From an uncultured Sphingomonadales bacterium (lineage in GTDB: Bacteria; Pseudomonadota; Alphaproteobacteria; Sphingomonadales; Sphingomonadaceae), in the NCBI GenBank assembly GCA_903839675.1, contig CAIMDB010000032.1:1-64000 (forward strand): DNA of 64,000 nt. Reading direction: 5' to 3'. The notes under the pieces were generated by a model. That model did no database searches, was not told the origin of the DNA, and was given only the letters and a program-made list of their open reading frames with translations. Each line of letters starts with the position of its first letter. The stretch's first letter is position 1. Positions 29,328-37,672 of the stretch are shown here, piece after piece. The position numbers and the translations under genes were made by a program.

Positions 29328-29723
29328 TCAGTCTGTCTCCTGATACCAGATGCCGAGAAGGGGAAAGCTTGGTTGGCCCGGCGTTTCGACAACGCGGCGC
29401 AGGCCGGCATGGGCATGGACAAGGCCCGTCCCCGTCCAAAGCCCAAGATGCAGCTGGTCGAGACCCGGCTGCAGCAACAGGATGTCCGCCACCTGCGGTG
29501 CCACTGCCAAACGGCGGATAAAATGCCGGTCGAGACCTTCCATCGCCTGATCAGAAGGCGTGCCCCGCAGCGCATAGCTGCGCGGTGCTGTTTCGCTCAG
29601 ACCATGGATCATGGCGATCAACCCGATACAGTCGAGCCCGTCACGACCACGTCCCTGCAACCGGAACGGCGTGCCGATCAACGCGCGCGCCGCAGCCACA
29701 CGGGAAGACGCATCAGATGGCAT
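29328..29723 (-). CDS. GTA NlpC/P60 cell-wall peptidase, gp14-like
   Basis: 131 residues. Catalytic Cys in GLDCIGLIAMIHG (about residue 32) and His in GLVHAHAGLRRV (about 103), the papain-like NlpC/P60 pattern. In GTAs this tail-tip peptidase cuts recipient peptidoglycan during DNA entry. Start overlaps the DUF2163 gene by 11 bp. Confidence 0.9.
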   Translation of the reverse strand: MPSDASSRVAAARALIGTPFRLQGRGRDGLDCIGLIAMIHGLSETAPRSYALRGTPSDQAMEGLDRHFIRRLAVAPQVADILLLQPGLDQLHLGLWTGTGLVHAHAGLRRVVETPGQPSFPLLGIWYQETD

Positions 29724-30516
29724 AGCGCGTCAGCAGATCATTGCCGGGAAGGTGCGGCTCGCCCTGAAAATTGGCAGCATTGGCAAAGCGCGCCGTGCAT
29801 GTGGCCAAGGTGCGGTCACACCCCTCGGTCAGTTCCACCAGCTGCCCTGCCAGCCCATCGGGAACCGGATCCGCAAGCGTCACCTGTGTGCCGGTCTGGG
29901 CCAGCACCAGGGCCGACCAGCCCGCCAAGGGCCCTGTCAGCCACCGCAACTGGCCGAGCACGAAACGCCCGTCTGGAAGGTCTGTGTCCAGCATGACATC
30001 AAACTGATCCGTGCCGCTGCAACGCGCGAGGACGTGCCGCCCGCGCAGATCGACCCGGCAACGTTCGTCCCCAAGCGCAGCGCGACATTGCGGCGACGTC
30101 GCTTCCGTGACCGGCTGGTCGAGCCGCGACGTTGCACCCGACAGTTCAACGGAAAAGCCCGTCCCCGACATCTCAACGCGGCCCAATTGACCGCGCACCA
30201 GAAAGACGGGCGCCTCGTCCGGCGCCTGCCAATTGACAGCATGGAGCGAGAGCTTTGCCCCGTCCCAAAGGCCCGCCACCAGATCCGCTTCAGCCAGCGC
30301 ATCCGACGTCAAGGCACCGGTCAAGTCGACACTAGCCGGGTCCATCGACCGGTGCGTTTCAATGGCCGACGGCACCAGTCCGGGCGCTGCGCGGTGGAGC
30401 AGATCACCAAACCAAAGATCGCGGTCGTGGCTGGTCAGGCCGATGGTCACGCCATCCCGCCGGTCAAGCCGCCAGCAAAAGGCGAGCGTCGTGAGGTCTG
30501 CTTCAAACCAAGTCAT
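29713..30516 (-). CDS. GTA tail protein DUF2163 (gp13-like)
   Basis: 267 residues. TLAFCWRLDRRDGVTIGLTSHDRDL at the N-terminus and four cysteines in the C-terminal half (CRAALGDERCRVDL, CDRTLATC), which in GTA hub proteins bind an iron-sulfur cluster in known structures. ATG 30516 overlaps the gp12-like stop (ATGA). Confidence 0.9.
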   Translation of the reverse strand: MTWFEADLTTLAFCWRLDRRDGVTIGLTSHDRDLWFGDLLHRAAPGLVPSAIETHRSMDPASVDLTGALTSDALAEADLVAGLWDGAKLSLHAVNWQAPDEAPVFLVRGQLGRVEMSGTGFSVELSGATSRLDQPVTEATSPQCRAALGDERCRVDLRGRHVLARCSGTDQFDVMLDTDLPDGRFVLGQLRWLTGPLAGWSALVLAQTGTQVTLADPVPDGLAGQLVELTEGCDRTLATCTARFANAANFQGEPHLPGNDLLTRYAI

Positions 30517-32825
30517 GCCGCGCGCACCTCGATCAGCGGCACATGCGGCACCTCACCCGCCAACGGTCCGTGCCCGGATATGTCGAGCTGGTCCGATTCA
30601 AAGCGGACAGGCACATCGAAAAGGAAACCTGCTGTGACGGCGGCTCCAGCGCCGGGCGGCGTTTCAAACAACAGGCTGCCTGCCGGTCCCATTTGCCAGC
30701 CGGACGTCCGCTCCTCACCGTCAACAGCAACACGGATCGAGCCCGCGACCGGCCGCGTGATGCGCCGGACTTCGGCATCGTCGCCCGCACCGTAAAGCTT
30801 TACCAGATCGAAGCGGACGCGCGCGCCATCTCCGGTGCCGAGCACAACATCGGTGGGCGTCGGAATGCCGGTCATCCCGTTGGAACTATGGTCGAGTGGA
30901 TCTCGGAAGCGGAAGGCCTTGGCCGCCCCCCGCCGCGCGCGAAAGAAGGCGAGCAATGTCTGCACATCGGCTTCGGAGCGCACCCCCGGCCCGGCATCAA
31001 AACGCAGCCGTCCGCTCGCCCAGGCGGCATTGCGCTGCTCATGCCCCGAAGCGGTTGTGACCACAGCGGTCGAGAAGGTCGGCGAGACTTCTGCACCCAG
31101 CCCGATCGCCAGCGGAAAGTCGACATCGTCAAAGGCATCCACGGGATCGTCTCCAATGCTGAAATGGGTAAAGCCGTCGCGCATCACCTGCGGGAGGGCC
31201 CAGAAGAAGGTTTCGGCCACGCCCCGCCGCCGCGCGGTCTCCGCCGCGGCATCAATCTCTCGCCAGTGCAGGTGGTCGTCAGGCGCAAGGACGAAGCCGG
31301 AGAGATAGTGCTGACGCGCCACCGGATAACCGAGCCGGTCGGTCATGGCCGCCGCCGCCAATCGGCTCGCTTCGGTCTGTCCGGCCGTGACCCAATCATA
31401 ATCCTCCAGCTGGAGAATATCGAAGGCCGGCGACGCCCAGCCGGTCGGCACATTGGCGCGCTTTAGGTCCGGCGCGGCGGCATCGAGCACGGTCGGGAGG
31501 TAGACGAGCAAGAGCGCCTCGCACGCTGGATGATCTGTTCGCACGGCGTCCACCAACGCCTGTGTGGAGGCGGCCAGAAGAGCGCCCGCCGCGTCGAGCA
31601 AGGCCGTCTGATCGGCGGTCAACGTCGTGCTGCGGACCGTCGCAATCTCAACCGGTGTACCGCCCAAGGCCGCTTTGGCGGCGGCGTCATAAAGGCAGAT
31701 GCGCCCGTCCAGCATCACCCACCACCAAGGCTCCCCCACCTGAAAGCGCGGCGCCTGCCCTGCGGTTACAGCCATGCCAACAAAGGCCCGCGCCACTGCC
31801 TGCAGATAGGTCATGGCGTCGTCATTGGCCGGGGACAGCAACGTCGACGGCGGCGACCAACCCGTCAAAGCAGGGTCGCCATTATAGGCCCGCTGCTTCC
31901 AGTCCGCCGGGCAATGCGCGTCGAACAGCTCATAAGAAAGCGAAAGGATGACCGACAGGTCGAGCGCCTTAGCGCGCGCCAGAAAATCAGCATGCCAGTG
32001 CGCGCACGGCGCATTGAGCGCGCCGCCTTCGCGCGTCACATGGCTGGACGCGTCGAGCCGGAAATAATGGCTCATCCCCACATAATGATTGATCGACCCG
32101 CGATAGCCGAGATGGAGGATGTGGCGCAGCACCCGTTCCGGCGTGAGGTTGTAGCTGTCGTCATATCCGGTCGCGATGGACAGGCCGTGGGGTGGCACCA
32201 TGACGTCACCCACACGCAGCACCGAAGCGGCACCGTCGCAGCTTATGTCCTCCAGTTCGAGCCAAGCCTCAACCGGCGCCGTCAGCGCTGCGTCAGACCC
32301 AGAATAACCCTCGGGCACGAGCGAAATGAACATGCGGTCGATGTCCCCCGCCCAGACAGGGTCGGCCTCTGAAGGGAGAAGAAAGCCGCCATCCAGCCTG
32401 TCGAAATCCAGCGCGATGGTCGCATCTTCGGGTGTGCCTTCTGCATAATTCCAAAGCCGCACATACCAGCTGTGGGGCGCGCCATTGGCATCGCGGCCTT
32501 CAATCGTCAGCGTCGGGCCATTGACCGCATCCAGCGGCAGCACCCCTGAGGACCGCCAGCGGAAAGACAAAGTCAGTCCGCGATAATCGCGCTGTGTTTC
32601 ATAAGCGAGAAGGGGATGGTCGTCCGTATCTTCCGACACCCAGATCAGCCCCGCCAGATCATTGGCGCGGTAAAAGACGGCATCAACGCGCAGACCGTGG
32701 TCAGATTGCGTGACGACCGACGCCATCATCGGGCGCGGGAAATTGACCGTCCAATAGGCGGGGTCAAAGCGCTTCAGAGGGGCATGCTGTTGCGCATCGC
32801 CGGGCTTGGCAAACCAGAAGGCCAT
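30513..32825 (-). CDS. GTA distal tail protein DUF2460 (gp12-like) with large N-terminal barrel-like region
   Basis: 770 residues against about 200 for Rhodobacter gp12. The last 205 residues are the DUF2460/TIGR02217 domain (IGLGAEVSPTFSTAVVTTAS, FRARRGAAKAFRFRDPLDHS). Residues 1-560 are extra: a beta-rich first 215 residues, then segments like LHLGYRGSINHYVGMSHYF, LDLSVILSLSYELF, FDILQLEDYDWV and GVAETFFWALPQ, which read as successive strands of a TIM-barrel glycosidase-like domain. A role in binding or cutting surface sugars is inferred. Downstream gene overlaps by ATGA. Confidence 0.8.
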   Translation of the reverse strand: MAFWFAKPGDAQQHAPLKRFDPAYWTVNFPRPMMASVVTQSDHGLRVDAVFYRANDLAGLIWVSEDTDDHPLLAYETQRDYRGLTLSFRWRSSGVLPLDAVNGPTLTIEGRDANGAPHSWYVRLWNYAEGTPEDATIALDFDRLDGGFLLPSEADPVWAGDIDRMFISLVPEGYSGSDAALTAPVEAWLELEDISCDGAASVLRVGDVMVPPHGLSIATGYDDSYNLTPERVLRHILHLGYRGSINHYVGMSHYFRLDASSHVTREGGALNAPCAHWHADFLARAKALDLSVILSLSYELFDAHCPADWKQRAYNGDPALTGWSPPSTLLSPANDDAMTYLQAVARAFVGMAVTAGQAPRFQVGEPWWWVMLDGRICLYDAAAKAALGGTPVEIATVRSTTLTADQTALLDAAGALLAASTQALVDAVRTDHPACEALLLVYLPTVLDAAAPDLKRANVPTGWASPAFDILQLEDYDWVTAGQTEASRLAAAAMTDRLGYPVARQHYLSGFVLAPDDHLHWREIDAAAETARRRGVAETFFWALPQVMRDGFTHFSIGDDPVDAFDDVDFPLAIGLGAEVSPTFSTAVVTTASGHEQRNAAWASGRLRFDAGPGVRSEADVQTLLAFFRARRGAAKAFRFRDPLDHSSNGMTGIPTPTDVVLGTGDGARVRFDLVKLYGAGDDAEVRRITRPVAGSIRVAVDGEERTSGWQMGPAGSLLFETPPGAGAAVTAGFLFDVPVRFESDQLDISGHGPLAGEVPHVPLIEVRAA

Positions 32826-32828
32826 CGC

Positions 32829-33398
32829 TCAATTCCCCTCGCGCATCGCGTTACGGACCGCGCGGGCGATCTGGCGGCTTGAGCGCGCGAGCATCTCCGG
32901 CGCGGCACCTGCGGGGGCATTGACGTTGATCGAGACGCGCACCTCTCTTGCGCCACCCGTTGAGGGCGCCGCGATCTGGCCACTTGATGTGGGGACGAAC
33001 ACTTCCGGTCCGCGTTCGCCCACCAGATATCCCCGCCCCGGCGCCACGGGTCCGCCCGTCGCCCGACCGGGCAAACCGAGGAGCGATCCGACCAGCGTCG
33101 TACCAAGGCCGAGCAATCCACCCCCTGACGCCCCGCCGCCAAGGCTGCCGAGCCCGGTGCGGAGCGCAGACGCCGCAATCTCTGCCATCGCCGACAGCGC
33201 GACACGCTTCAGATCATCAAAGCCCAATTTGCCGGTGCGCAATGCGCGGGTCAGCGAGCCTTCAAGCATCCGTCCCGCCCGGTCGACGCCGTCGCCAAAG
33301 GGCCCTTCCAGCGCGCCGCGCATCGTCGCGACATCGCGGGCAAAGCCTTGCGTGTCGGCACGGACGGCAACGACCAGCCGTTCGATTTCCTCATCCAT
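32829..33398 (-). CDS. GTA tail tape measure protein, gp11-like
   Basis: 189 residues, a short tape measure consistent with a short GTA tail. N-terminal helix with LVVAVRADTQGFARDVATMR, a Gly-rich hydrophobic centre, and RATGGPVAPGRGYLVGERGPE, the conserved tape-measure C-terminal motif. 8-bp overlap with the preceding chaperone gene. Confidence 0.9.
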   Translation of the reverse strand: MDEEIERLVVAVRADTQGFARDVATMRGALEGPFGDGVDRAGRMLEGSLTRALRTGKLGFDDLKRVALSAMAEIAASALRTGLGSLGGGASGGGLLGLGTTLVGSLLGLPGRATGGPVAPGRGYLVGERGPEVFVPTSSGQIAAPSTGGAREVRVSINVNAPAGAAPEMLARSSRQIARAVRNAMREGN

Positions 33399-33579
33399 CG
33401 GGGTACATCTCCTTCAGCCGCGCCAGATCATCGGCACCGGCCGTTTCGGATTGGGGGGTGAGCGCGGTCAGCACAGCGGCGAGCTCCGCCGGTGTGGCCG
33501 ACCAGAACATCTCCGGCGGCCAGCCGAGCAGGGCACCTGCCAGCCCGGCCAAGCGTCCGGCAGCATCCGCAAAGCTCAT
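33391..33579 (-). CDS. GTA tail assembly chaperone (TAC_6-like)
   Basis: 62 residues from ATG 33579. FADAAGRLAGLAGALLGWPP then FWSATPAELAAVLTAL match the small phage TAC_6 (former DUF2376) chaperone that acts with the tape measure. ATG overlaps the upstream stop (ATGA). Confidence 0.85.
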   Translation of the reverse strand: MSFADAAGRLAGLAGALLGWPPEMFWSATPAELAAVLTALTPQSETAGADDLARLKEMYPDG

Positions 33580-33869
33580 CGCCCTTGCAGGATCTGGCCG
33601 AGCAGCGTGCGCAGCGCAGGCGTTGCCGCTGCAAGTCCACCGCGCACAATGGCATCGGCAAAGGCCTCCCGCCGCAGATCGTCCTGCGTCCGGCAATGCC
33701 AGAATAAAGCGACCATTTCAGACAGAGCCAGCCGCCCTTCCGCCGCACGCTCAACAAGCGCGAAGAGCGGACCAAGTTCGGCCTCAGCGGCGACCAAAGC
33801 GGCAAATGTCGGGCGCAGCAAATGCCCCGCAACCTCGGCCTCCCCGCGCGCGGGATTGGCGCTGCTCAC
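33576..33869 (-). CDS. GTA tail assembly chaperone-like protein (gp10-like)
   Basis: 97 residues. Starts SSANPARGEAEV and has LRPTFAALVAAEAELGPLFALV, the pattern of the GTA family TAC_11 (former DUF3356) protein. Lies between tail tube and TAC_6 genes, as in other GTAs. Overlaps both neighbours by 4 bp. Confidence 0.87.
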   Translation of the reverse strand: MSSANPARGEAEVAGHLLRPTFAALVAAEAELGPLFALVERAAEGRLALSEMVALFWHCRTQDDLRREAFADAIVRGGLAAATPALRTLLGQILQGR

Positions 33870-34273
33870 AGGCTTGTCACCGGGCCGGAGCTTTCGAGCG
33901 CGAGCGTGTAGTTGCGCTCGCCATTGAAATCGCCCGCATAATCAAGCCGCGCGACGAGGAAACGCCCCCGCAGCCGTTCGCCGCTTTCAAAGCTGAGCTC
34001 ATAGTCATCAAGCACACCCGACAGGGCGTTGGTCTTGATCCGCGTCTCGGCTGCCGAGCCGGTGAAGATGCCTGCCCCCGAGACCGAAACCGAACGGACG
34101 CCCGCGCCCGACAGCAGCTCACGCCAACCGCCCGAGCCCTTATGCGTGATGACCACCGCCTCACCATTGATGCTGAGCTGCGTGGTGCGCAGGCCCGCCA
34201 CCGTCTGATAGACGGGCGGCGACGCGCCATCGCCGACTTTCAAAAGGAAGGCGCTGCCCTTTTCTGCTGGCAT
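33866..34273 (-). CDS. GTA major tail (tube) protein, gp9-like
   Basis: 135 residues from ATG 34273. AEKGSAFLLKVGDGASPPVY, TTQLSINGEAVVITHKGSGGW and a C-terminal FNGERNYTLALESSG match the TP901-1-type major tail tube protein. The open frame upstream to 34429 overlaps the gp8-like gene and is rejected. Confidence 0.92.
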   Translation of the reverse strand: MPAEKGSAFLLKVGDGASPPVYQTVAGLRTTQLSINGEAVVITHKGSGGWRELLSGAGVRSVSVSGAGIFTGSAAETRIKTNALSGVLDDYELSFESGERLRGRFLVARLDYAGDFNGERNYTLALESSGPVTSL

Positions 34274-34274
34274 A

Positions 34275-34676
34275 TCAAATCTCCTGGTCGTGAAGGATGC
34301 GGATGCGGTGTTCGACAAGGCCCGCCCAAGGGCCGGCCGCGTCCCGCGCGATGAGGGTGCGGAGGAAGATGAGGCTGATGATCCGGCCGTCCGCGAGCGT
34401 GCGGGGCAGATTCGCCATGGCGGCTTCAACGGTACCGGTCAGACGGTGCAGCCGCGCAGGCACCTCGCCGTCATCCCACAAAGTCACGGCAAAGCGGATC
34501 TCCCGACCCTGTTCGGTCTTGGTGCTCCAATCGCTCACCAGCCCATCGCCGATGGCGGCGTAAGGAAAGGCGGCGCGCGGCGGTGGTCCGTCATAAACGC
34601 CTGTCAGTTCAGCCAAAGCCGGGTCGGCCGACAGATGCGCGACGACGGACTGTTGCAGGTCGATCACCACGCTCAT
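34275..34676 (-). CDS. GTA DUF3168 tail terminator-like protein (gp8-like)
   Basis: 133 residues. LQQSVVAHLSADPALAELTG, GPPPRAAFPYAAIGDGLVSDW and RLTGTVEAAMANLP match DUF3168, the family of tail-completion/terminator proteins in siphophages and GTAs. 4-bp overlap with the 64-residue gene upstream. Confidence 0.9.
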   Translation of the reverse strand: MSVVIDLQQSVVAHLSADPALAELTGVYDGPPPRAAFPYAAIGDGLVSDWSTKTEQGREIRFAVTLWDDGEVPARLHRLTGTVEAAMANLPRTLADGRIISLIFLRTLIARDAAGPWAGLVEHRIRILHDQEI

Positions 34677-34867
34677 CGCCCGAAACTCCGCAGCGCAGGA
34701 TCAGTGATGAGGCGGCGGCGCAAGCGCTTGCCCGAGAGGACAACGCCTTCCTCTGTGCGGGTGATCGTAATGCCCGGTGGCGGTGTGACCTGCGCCAGAC
34801 GTTCAATCTGTGCGTTGCGCTTTTCCGAGGCTCTCGCCTGCGTCTTCCTGATGATCCGTTCAAACAT
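34673..34867 (-). CDS. Small basic GTA protein of unknown function (HK97-gp10 position)
   Basis: 64 residues, strongly basic (many Arg/Lys), from MFERIIRKTQARASEK to the C-terminus RSFGR. It overlaps its neighbours by TGATG and ATGA, so it is certainly translated with them. Its place between connector gp7 and DUF3168 is where HK97-like phages have a ~140-residue gp10-like protein. Whether this is a shortened version cannot be decided by eye. Confidence 0.8.
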   Translation of the reverse strand: MFERIIRKTQARASEKRNAQIERLAQVTPPPGITITRTEEGVVLSGKRLRRRLITDPALRSFGR

Positions 34868-35193
34868 CAGCGGACCTCCTCACAACTGAGCACCATTTGG
34901 GCGGGCGCTTGCGGATCGCTCACGACACTGCGCACGCGCAAATATCGGCCGCGCCAGACCAGCCGTGTGCCCGGCACAATCCCCTCTCGCTTGCGCAACG
35001 AAACCGACCAGCGGGCCAGCGCCGACAGCGCCTCTGCGGCGGTAAGACCAGCGGGCATAAGCGGTGTGATCGCCGCCCAGGCAGCGCCGTCATAAAGATA
35101 GCCACCCGTCCGTCCGCCCAGCGCATCCCGCGCGGGATTGGGTTGCTCAATAGTCACGCGTTCGCGCAGCGCGCCTGCCAATTCCCCGCTCAT
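34867..35193 (-). CDS. GTA head-tail adaptor/closure protein, gp7-like
   Basis: 108 residues. LRERVTIEQPNPARDALGGR, the head closure (SPP1 gp16-like) opening, and GTRLVWRGRYLRVRSVVSD. It joins the connector to the tail. ATGA overlap with the gp6-like gene. Confidence 0.9.
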   Translation of the reverse strand: MSGELAGALRERVTIEQPNPARDALGGRTGGYLYDGAAWAAITPLMPAGLTAAEALSALARWSVSLRKREGIVPGTRLVWRGRYLRVRSVVSDPQAPAQMVLSCEEVR

Positions 35194-35741
35194 GCCAGAC
35201 GCAGCCTGCGCCAGGGGCGGAGCAGGGCGGCGACCGCAGCAGGCGGGCCGACATCATCGGCCGCATCACGATGCGCATGGATGTGCGCGGCCAGCCGGAG
35301 GATGCCGAGCCGCACCGGTTCCGGCAGGCCCGCCCAATCGGCGGAGAGGCCTGCGCTGAGCGACACACGCACCCGCCCCGCCGATCCCGGCTGGATCACG
35401 CGCACCCAGCCTTGGGCATGGGCATCAATATCGATGCCATAATCCCCCACCGGTAAAGGAAAGGCGGCGCCATCCGCCGGCAGTCCTTCAACGCCCGTGA
35501 TGCTGCGCACCGGCGCGCTCGACAGGCGTTGCCAGCCAGAGCCTGCGCTCAGGATTTCGGTCAGCGGGCGTTGCAGCAGCGCCTGCGCGGTAAAGGCTTC
35601 GGCCAGCGCTGCGGCATCGGCAATCAGCCGGTCGAGCAGCGCATCTTCGTCGGCATGCTCAATGCGCAGATAGGCCTTGGCCTCTTCGCGCGCAGGCACC
35701 AGCAGCGCGCCCGGAATTGGGCTCGGTTCAATCATGGTCAT
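35190..35741 (-). CDS. GTA head-tail connector protein, gp6-like
   Basis: 183 residues. REEAKAYLRIEHADEDALLD near residue 18 and LRLAAHIHAHRDAADD near residue 153 match the gp6-like connector (DnaT/HK97 gp6 type). The start is Met 35741 or 35735. It is the first gene after the spike-like SGNH gene. Confidence 0.92.
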   Translation of the reverse strand: MTMIEPSPIPGALLVPAREEAKAYLRIEHADEDALLDRLIADAAALAEAFTAQALLQRPLTEILSAGSGWQRLSSAPVRSITGVEGLPADGAAFPLPVGDYGIDIDAHAQGWVRVIQPGSAGRVRVSLSAGLSADWAGLPEPVRLGILRLAAHIHAHRDAADDVGPPAAVAALLRPWRRLRLA

Positions 35742-35763
35742 ATCCCCGTTGGTGAGTGGGTGG

Positions 35764-37332
35764 TCAGGCCGCGACGCGCATCGCCCCGACGCGCGACAGG
35801 CGGACGGTGGCGGCGACGTTCTGCACGGCAGCCGTCAAGTTGCGGAAATCAAGGTCGGCGCGCACCTGAATCTGGCTGATGTCGCTTGGCGCTGCCATGT
35901 TCTGGCCGAGCGCGACCTTGCCGGGGTCCTGAAAGTCCAGAACTTCGGTGCAATAATCCAGCCAGCTGCCGTCATAGCAGTCGAGAAAGGCAGGGGCGGA
36001 CATGTTGATGACGGAGCCACCGCGCCCGGAGAAGCCGGTCAGAAACTTGTTCGTTGTCGGGCTTTGCACGATGAGCGAGAGCGAGGCTCCGCTGAAATAT
36101 TGCGCACCTGCCTCCACCCGCATCCGCGCGACGCCACGCAGCCTGTCGTTGATCGTCAGCCAGCCATTGGCAAAGAGGGTCGCCAGCGACGCCAGCTGAT
36201 AGACTTGGATCTGGCAGCTCGAATTCGCAGCGAGCGTGCCTGAGATCGTCAGCTTGAACACCGGGAAGCCGCCCGGGTCTGTCTCGACACCCTTTTCGAC
36301 CACGCACGACATGCCCGCGCCGGAACCGGTGACGAAGACGGTCCAGCCCTGCGGAATATTCACCGGCAGCGGCGCTACGCCCCAAGTGCCGAGCACGCTG
36401 CCGTTCGTCCCCGGCGTGAAGATCGAGTTGGACATGATGGAGGGCTGCGCTGCCCCCAGCGTGGCGAGCCCATTGGCCGTCGGCCAAGTGATCTGCGCCG
36501 GAAGTGCTGCCCAATTGGGCCAGATGGCGGACAGCCGCTCAATGATCTTGGCCGCAATCCGCTTCGCGCCAAAGCCCGTGCAGTGCAGGCCGTCGCGCAG
36601 ATAGCCCTGCTTGTTGCGGTAGAGCGCGCCCGAGGCCGGATCGACAAACTCACCCCATGTGTCGACGACGATCACATTCGCCCGCGCATTGGCATGGCCC
36701 GAGGCGTAATCGAGGGTCAGCAGCCAGTCCGAATAAGCTTTGAAGTTGGCGGTGACCGTCTGCCCACCCAGCGTGCCGTTGTCGTTCACGCCCTTGGGCA
36801 GTTCATTGCAGACGATCCACACCTTGTTGGGTGCTGTGTTGAGGATCGTCAGAATGTTGGTGCGCGAGGCGGTCAGATAGCCCGCATCCGACACGATCTG
36901 GTCATTGGTGCCATAGAGCAGAATGCCGATCCCGGCTTCATGCGCATTGGCAAAGTCAGCGCCCTTATTGTCGGAAAAATTGACCGCGCCTTCCGACCGC
37001 CAGGCATCGCCAGCCGTCGCCACCCCATTGGCGTTTTGCCTGGGAATGGCCGCGCCCTGATAGGTGGTCGAGGCGGGGACCGTGAAATTGGCGTTGCGCG
37101 CAATCCGCAATTTATAGGCCGACAAGAGCTCCAGCCAAGGCGCATAGCCGAGGTTCTGTGTCCCTTGGATGAGGCCATTGGCTGTATTGGTCGTGGTCTT
37201 GCCATCTGCCGTGCGGCTGTCGCCATAGATCAGGAACCGCAAGTTGGCGGGGACCGGCGCCACTGGCCCGGCCGCGCCGCCCGACGGGCGCTGGGTAAGC
37301 GCCAGCCCGGTGTCAAAGCCCAGACTCGTCAT
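35764..37332 (-). CDS. SGNH/GDSL hydrolase, candidate GTA head-spike enzyme
   Basis: 522 residues. SGNH blocks: FLIYGDSRTAD (Ser39), LLYGTNDQIV (Asn143) and LRDGLHCTGFGAK (Asp247, His250), so the catalytic set looks complete; the block II Gly is not certain. Residues 290-522 are beta-rich and Gly/Ser-rich, like a carbohydrate-binding or trimerisation domain. No signal peptide. The start overlaps the spike-base-like gene by TGATG, implying joint assembly. SGNH enzymes in phages deacetylate or de-esterify surface glycans. Its place beside the capsid gene, not among tail genes, suggests a head-attached enzyme. Function is inference; SGNH fold is well supported. Confidence 0.82.
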   Translation of the reverse strand: MTSLGFDTGLALTQRPSGGAAGPVAPVPANLRFLIYGDSRTADGKTTTNTANGLIQGTQNLGYAPWLELLSAYKLRIARNANFTVPASTTYQGAAIPRQNANGVATAGDAWRSEGAVNFSDNKGADFANAHEAGIGILLYGTNDQIVSDAGYLTASRTNILTILNTAPNKVWIVCNELPKGVNDNGTLGGQTVTANFKAYSDWLLTLDYASGHANARANVIVVDTWGEFVDPASGALYRNKQGYLRDGLHCTGFGAKRIAAKIIERLSAIWPNWAALPAQITWPTANGLATLGAAQPSIMSNSIFTPGTNGSVLGTWGVAPLPVNIPQGWTVFVTGSGAGMSCVVEKGVETDPGGFPVFKLTISGTLAANSSCQIQVYQLASLATLFANGWLTINDRLRGVARMRVEAGAQYFSGASLSLIVQSPTTNKFLTGFSGRGGSVINMSAPAFLDCYDGSWLDYCTEVLDFQDPGKVALGQNMAAPSDISQIQVRADLDFRNLTAAVQNVAATVRLSRVGAMRVAA

Positions 37333-37598
37333 CAGTAAAGCGCCACGATGTCCGCCGCCGTCGTCCCCGTTGCACGGACGAAGCCGGGGCGGAACGGCAG
37401 CACGGACCCCGAGGGCACATTGCGAAAGGTGACGTCTGCCGTGCCATTCACACCGCGCATCACGATGTGACCGCCCGTGCCGATGAACAGCGCCTTAGGG
37501 GTGGTGACAACCGGATTTGTATCGTGCGGGAGGAGCGGCGCTGCATCTTCGGCAGGCGAGGTGACGCTGTCGGCGGACGCGGCAAAGGGATCAGGCAT
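37332..37598 (-). CDS. Head-spike-base-like protein (RcGTA Rcc01079 type)
   Basis: 88 residues: a flexible N-terminus, HDTNPV, then TTPKALFIGTGGHIVMRGV and VTFRNVPSGSVLPF, ending VRATGTTAADIVALY. This pattern (PKALYVGTGG, VTFRNVP-G, RVRATGTTA--I-A-Y) is that of small phage/GTA capsid-decoration proteins, including the spike-base protein of the R. capsulatus GTA. It follows the capsid gene and terminator and is coupled to the SGNH gene. Family recall is from memory. Confidence 0.7.
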   Translation of the reverse strand: MPDPFAASADSVTSPAEDAAPLLPHDTNPVVTTPKALFIGTGGHIVMRGVNGTADVTFRNVPSGSVLPFRPGFVRATGTTAADIVALY

Positions 37599-37614
37599 CG
37601 GGGCCTCCGTTCAG

Positions 37615-37665
37615 TTGAAAAGGGGAAGAAAAGGCCTCTCCCCGCCCGAAAGCGCGGGAGAGGCC
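37615..37665 (-). terminator. Terminator hairpin between capsid and spike-base genes
   Basis: Minus-strand GGCCTCTCCCGC / GCGGGGAGAGGCC stem (37633-37665) followed by TTTTCTTCCCCTTTT. It lies only 8 bp after the capsid stop, inside the GTA operon. Confidence 0.8.
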
Positions 37666-37672
37666 AGGCGCA

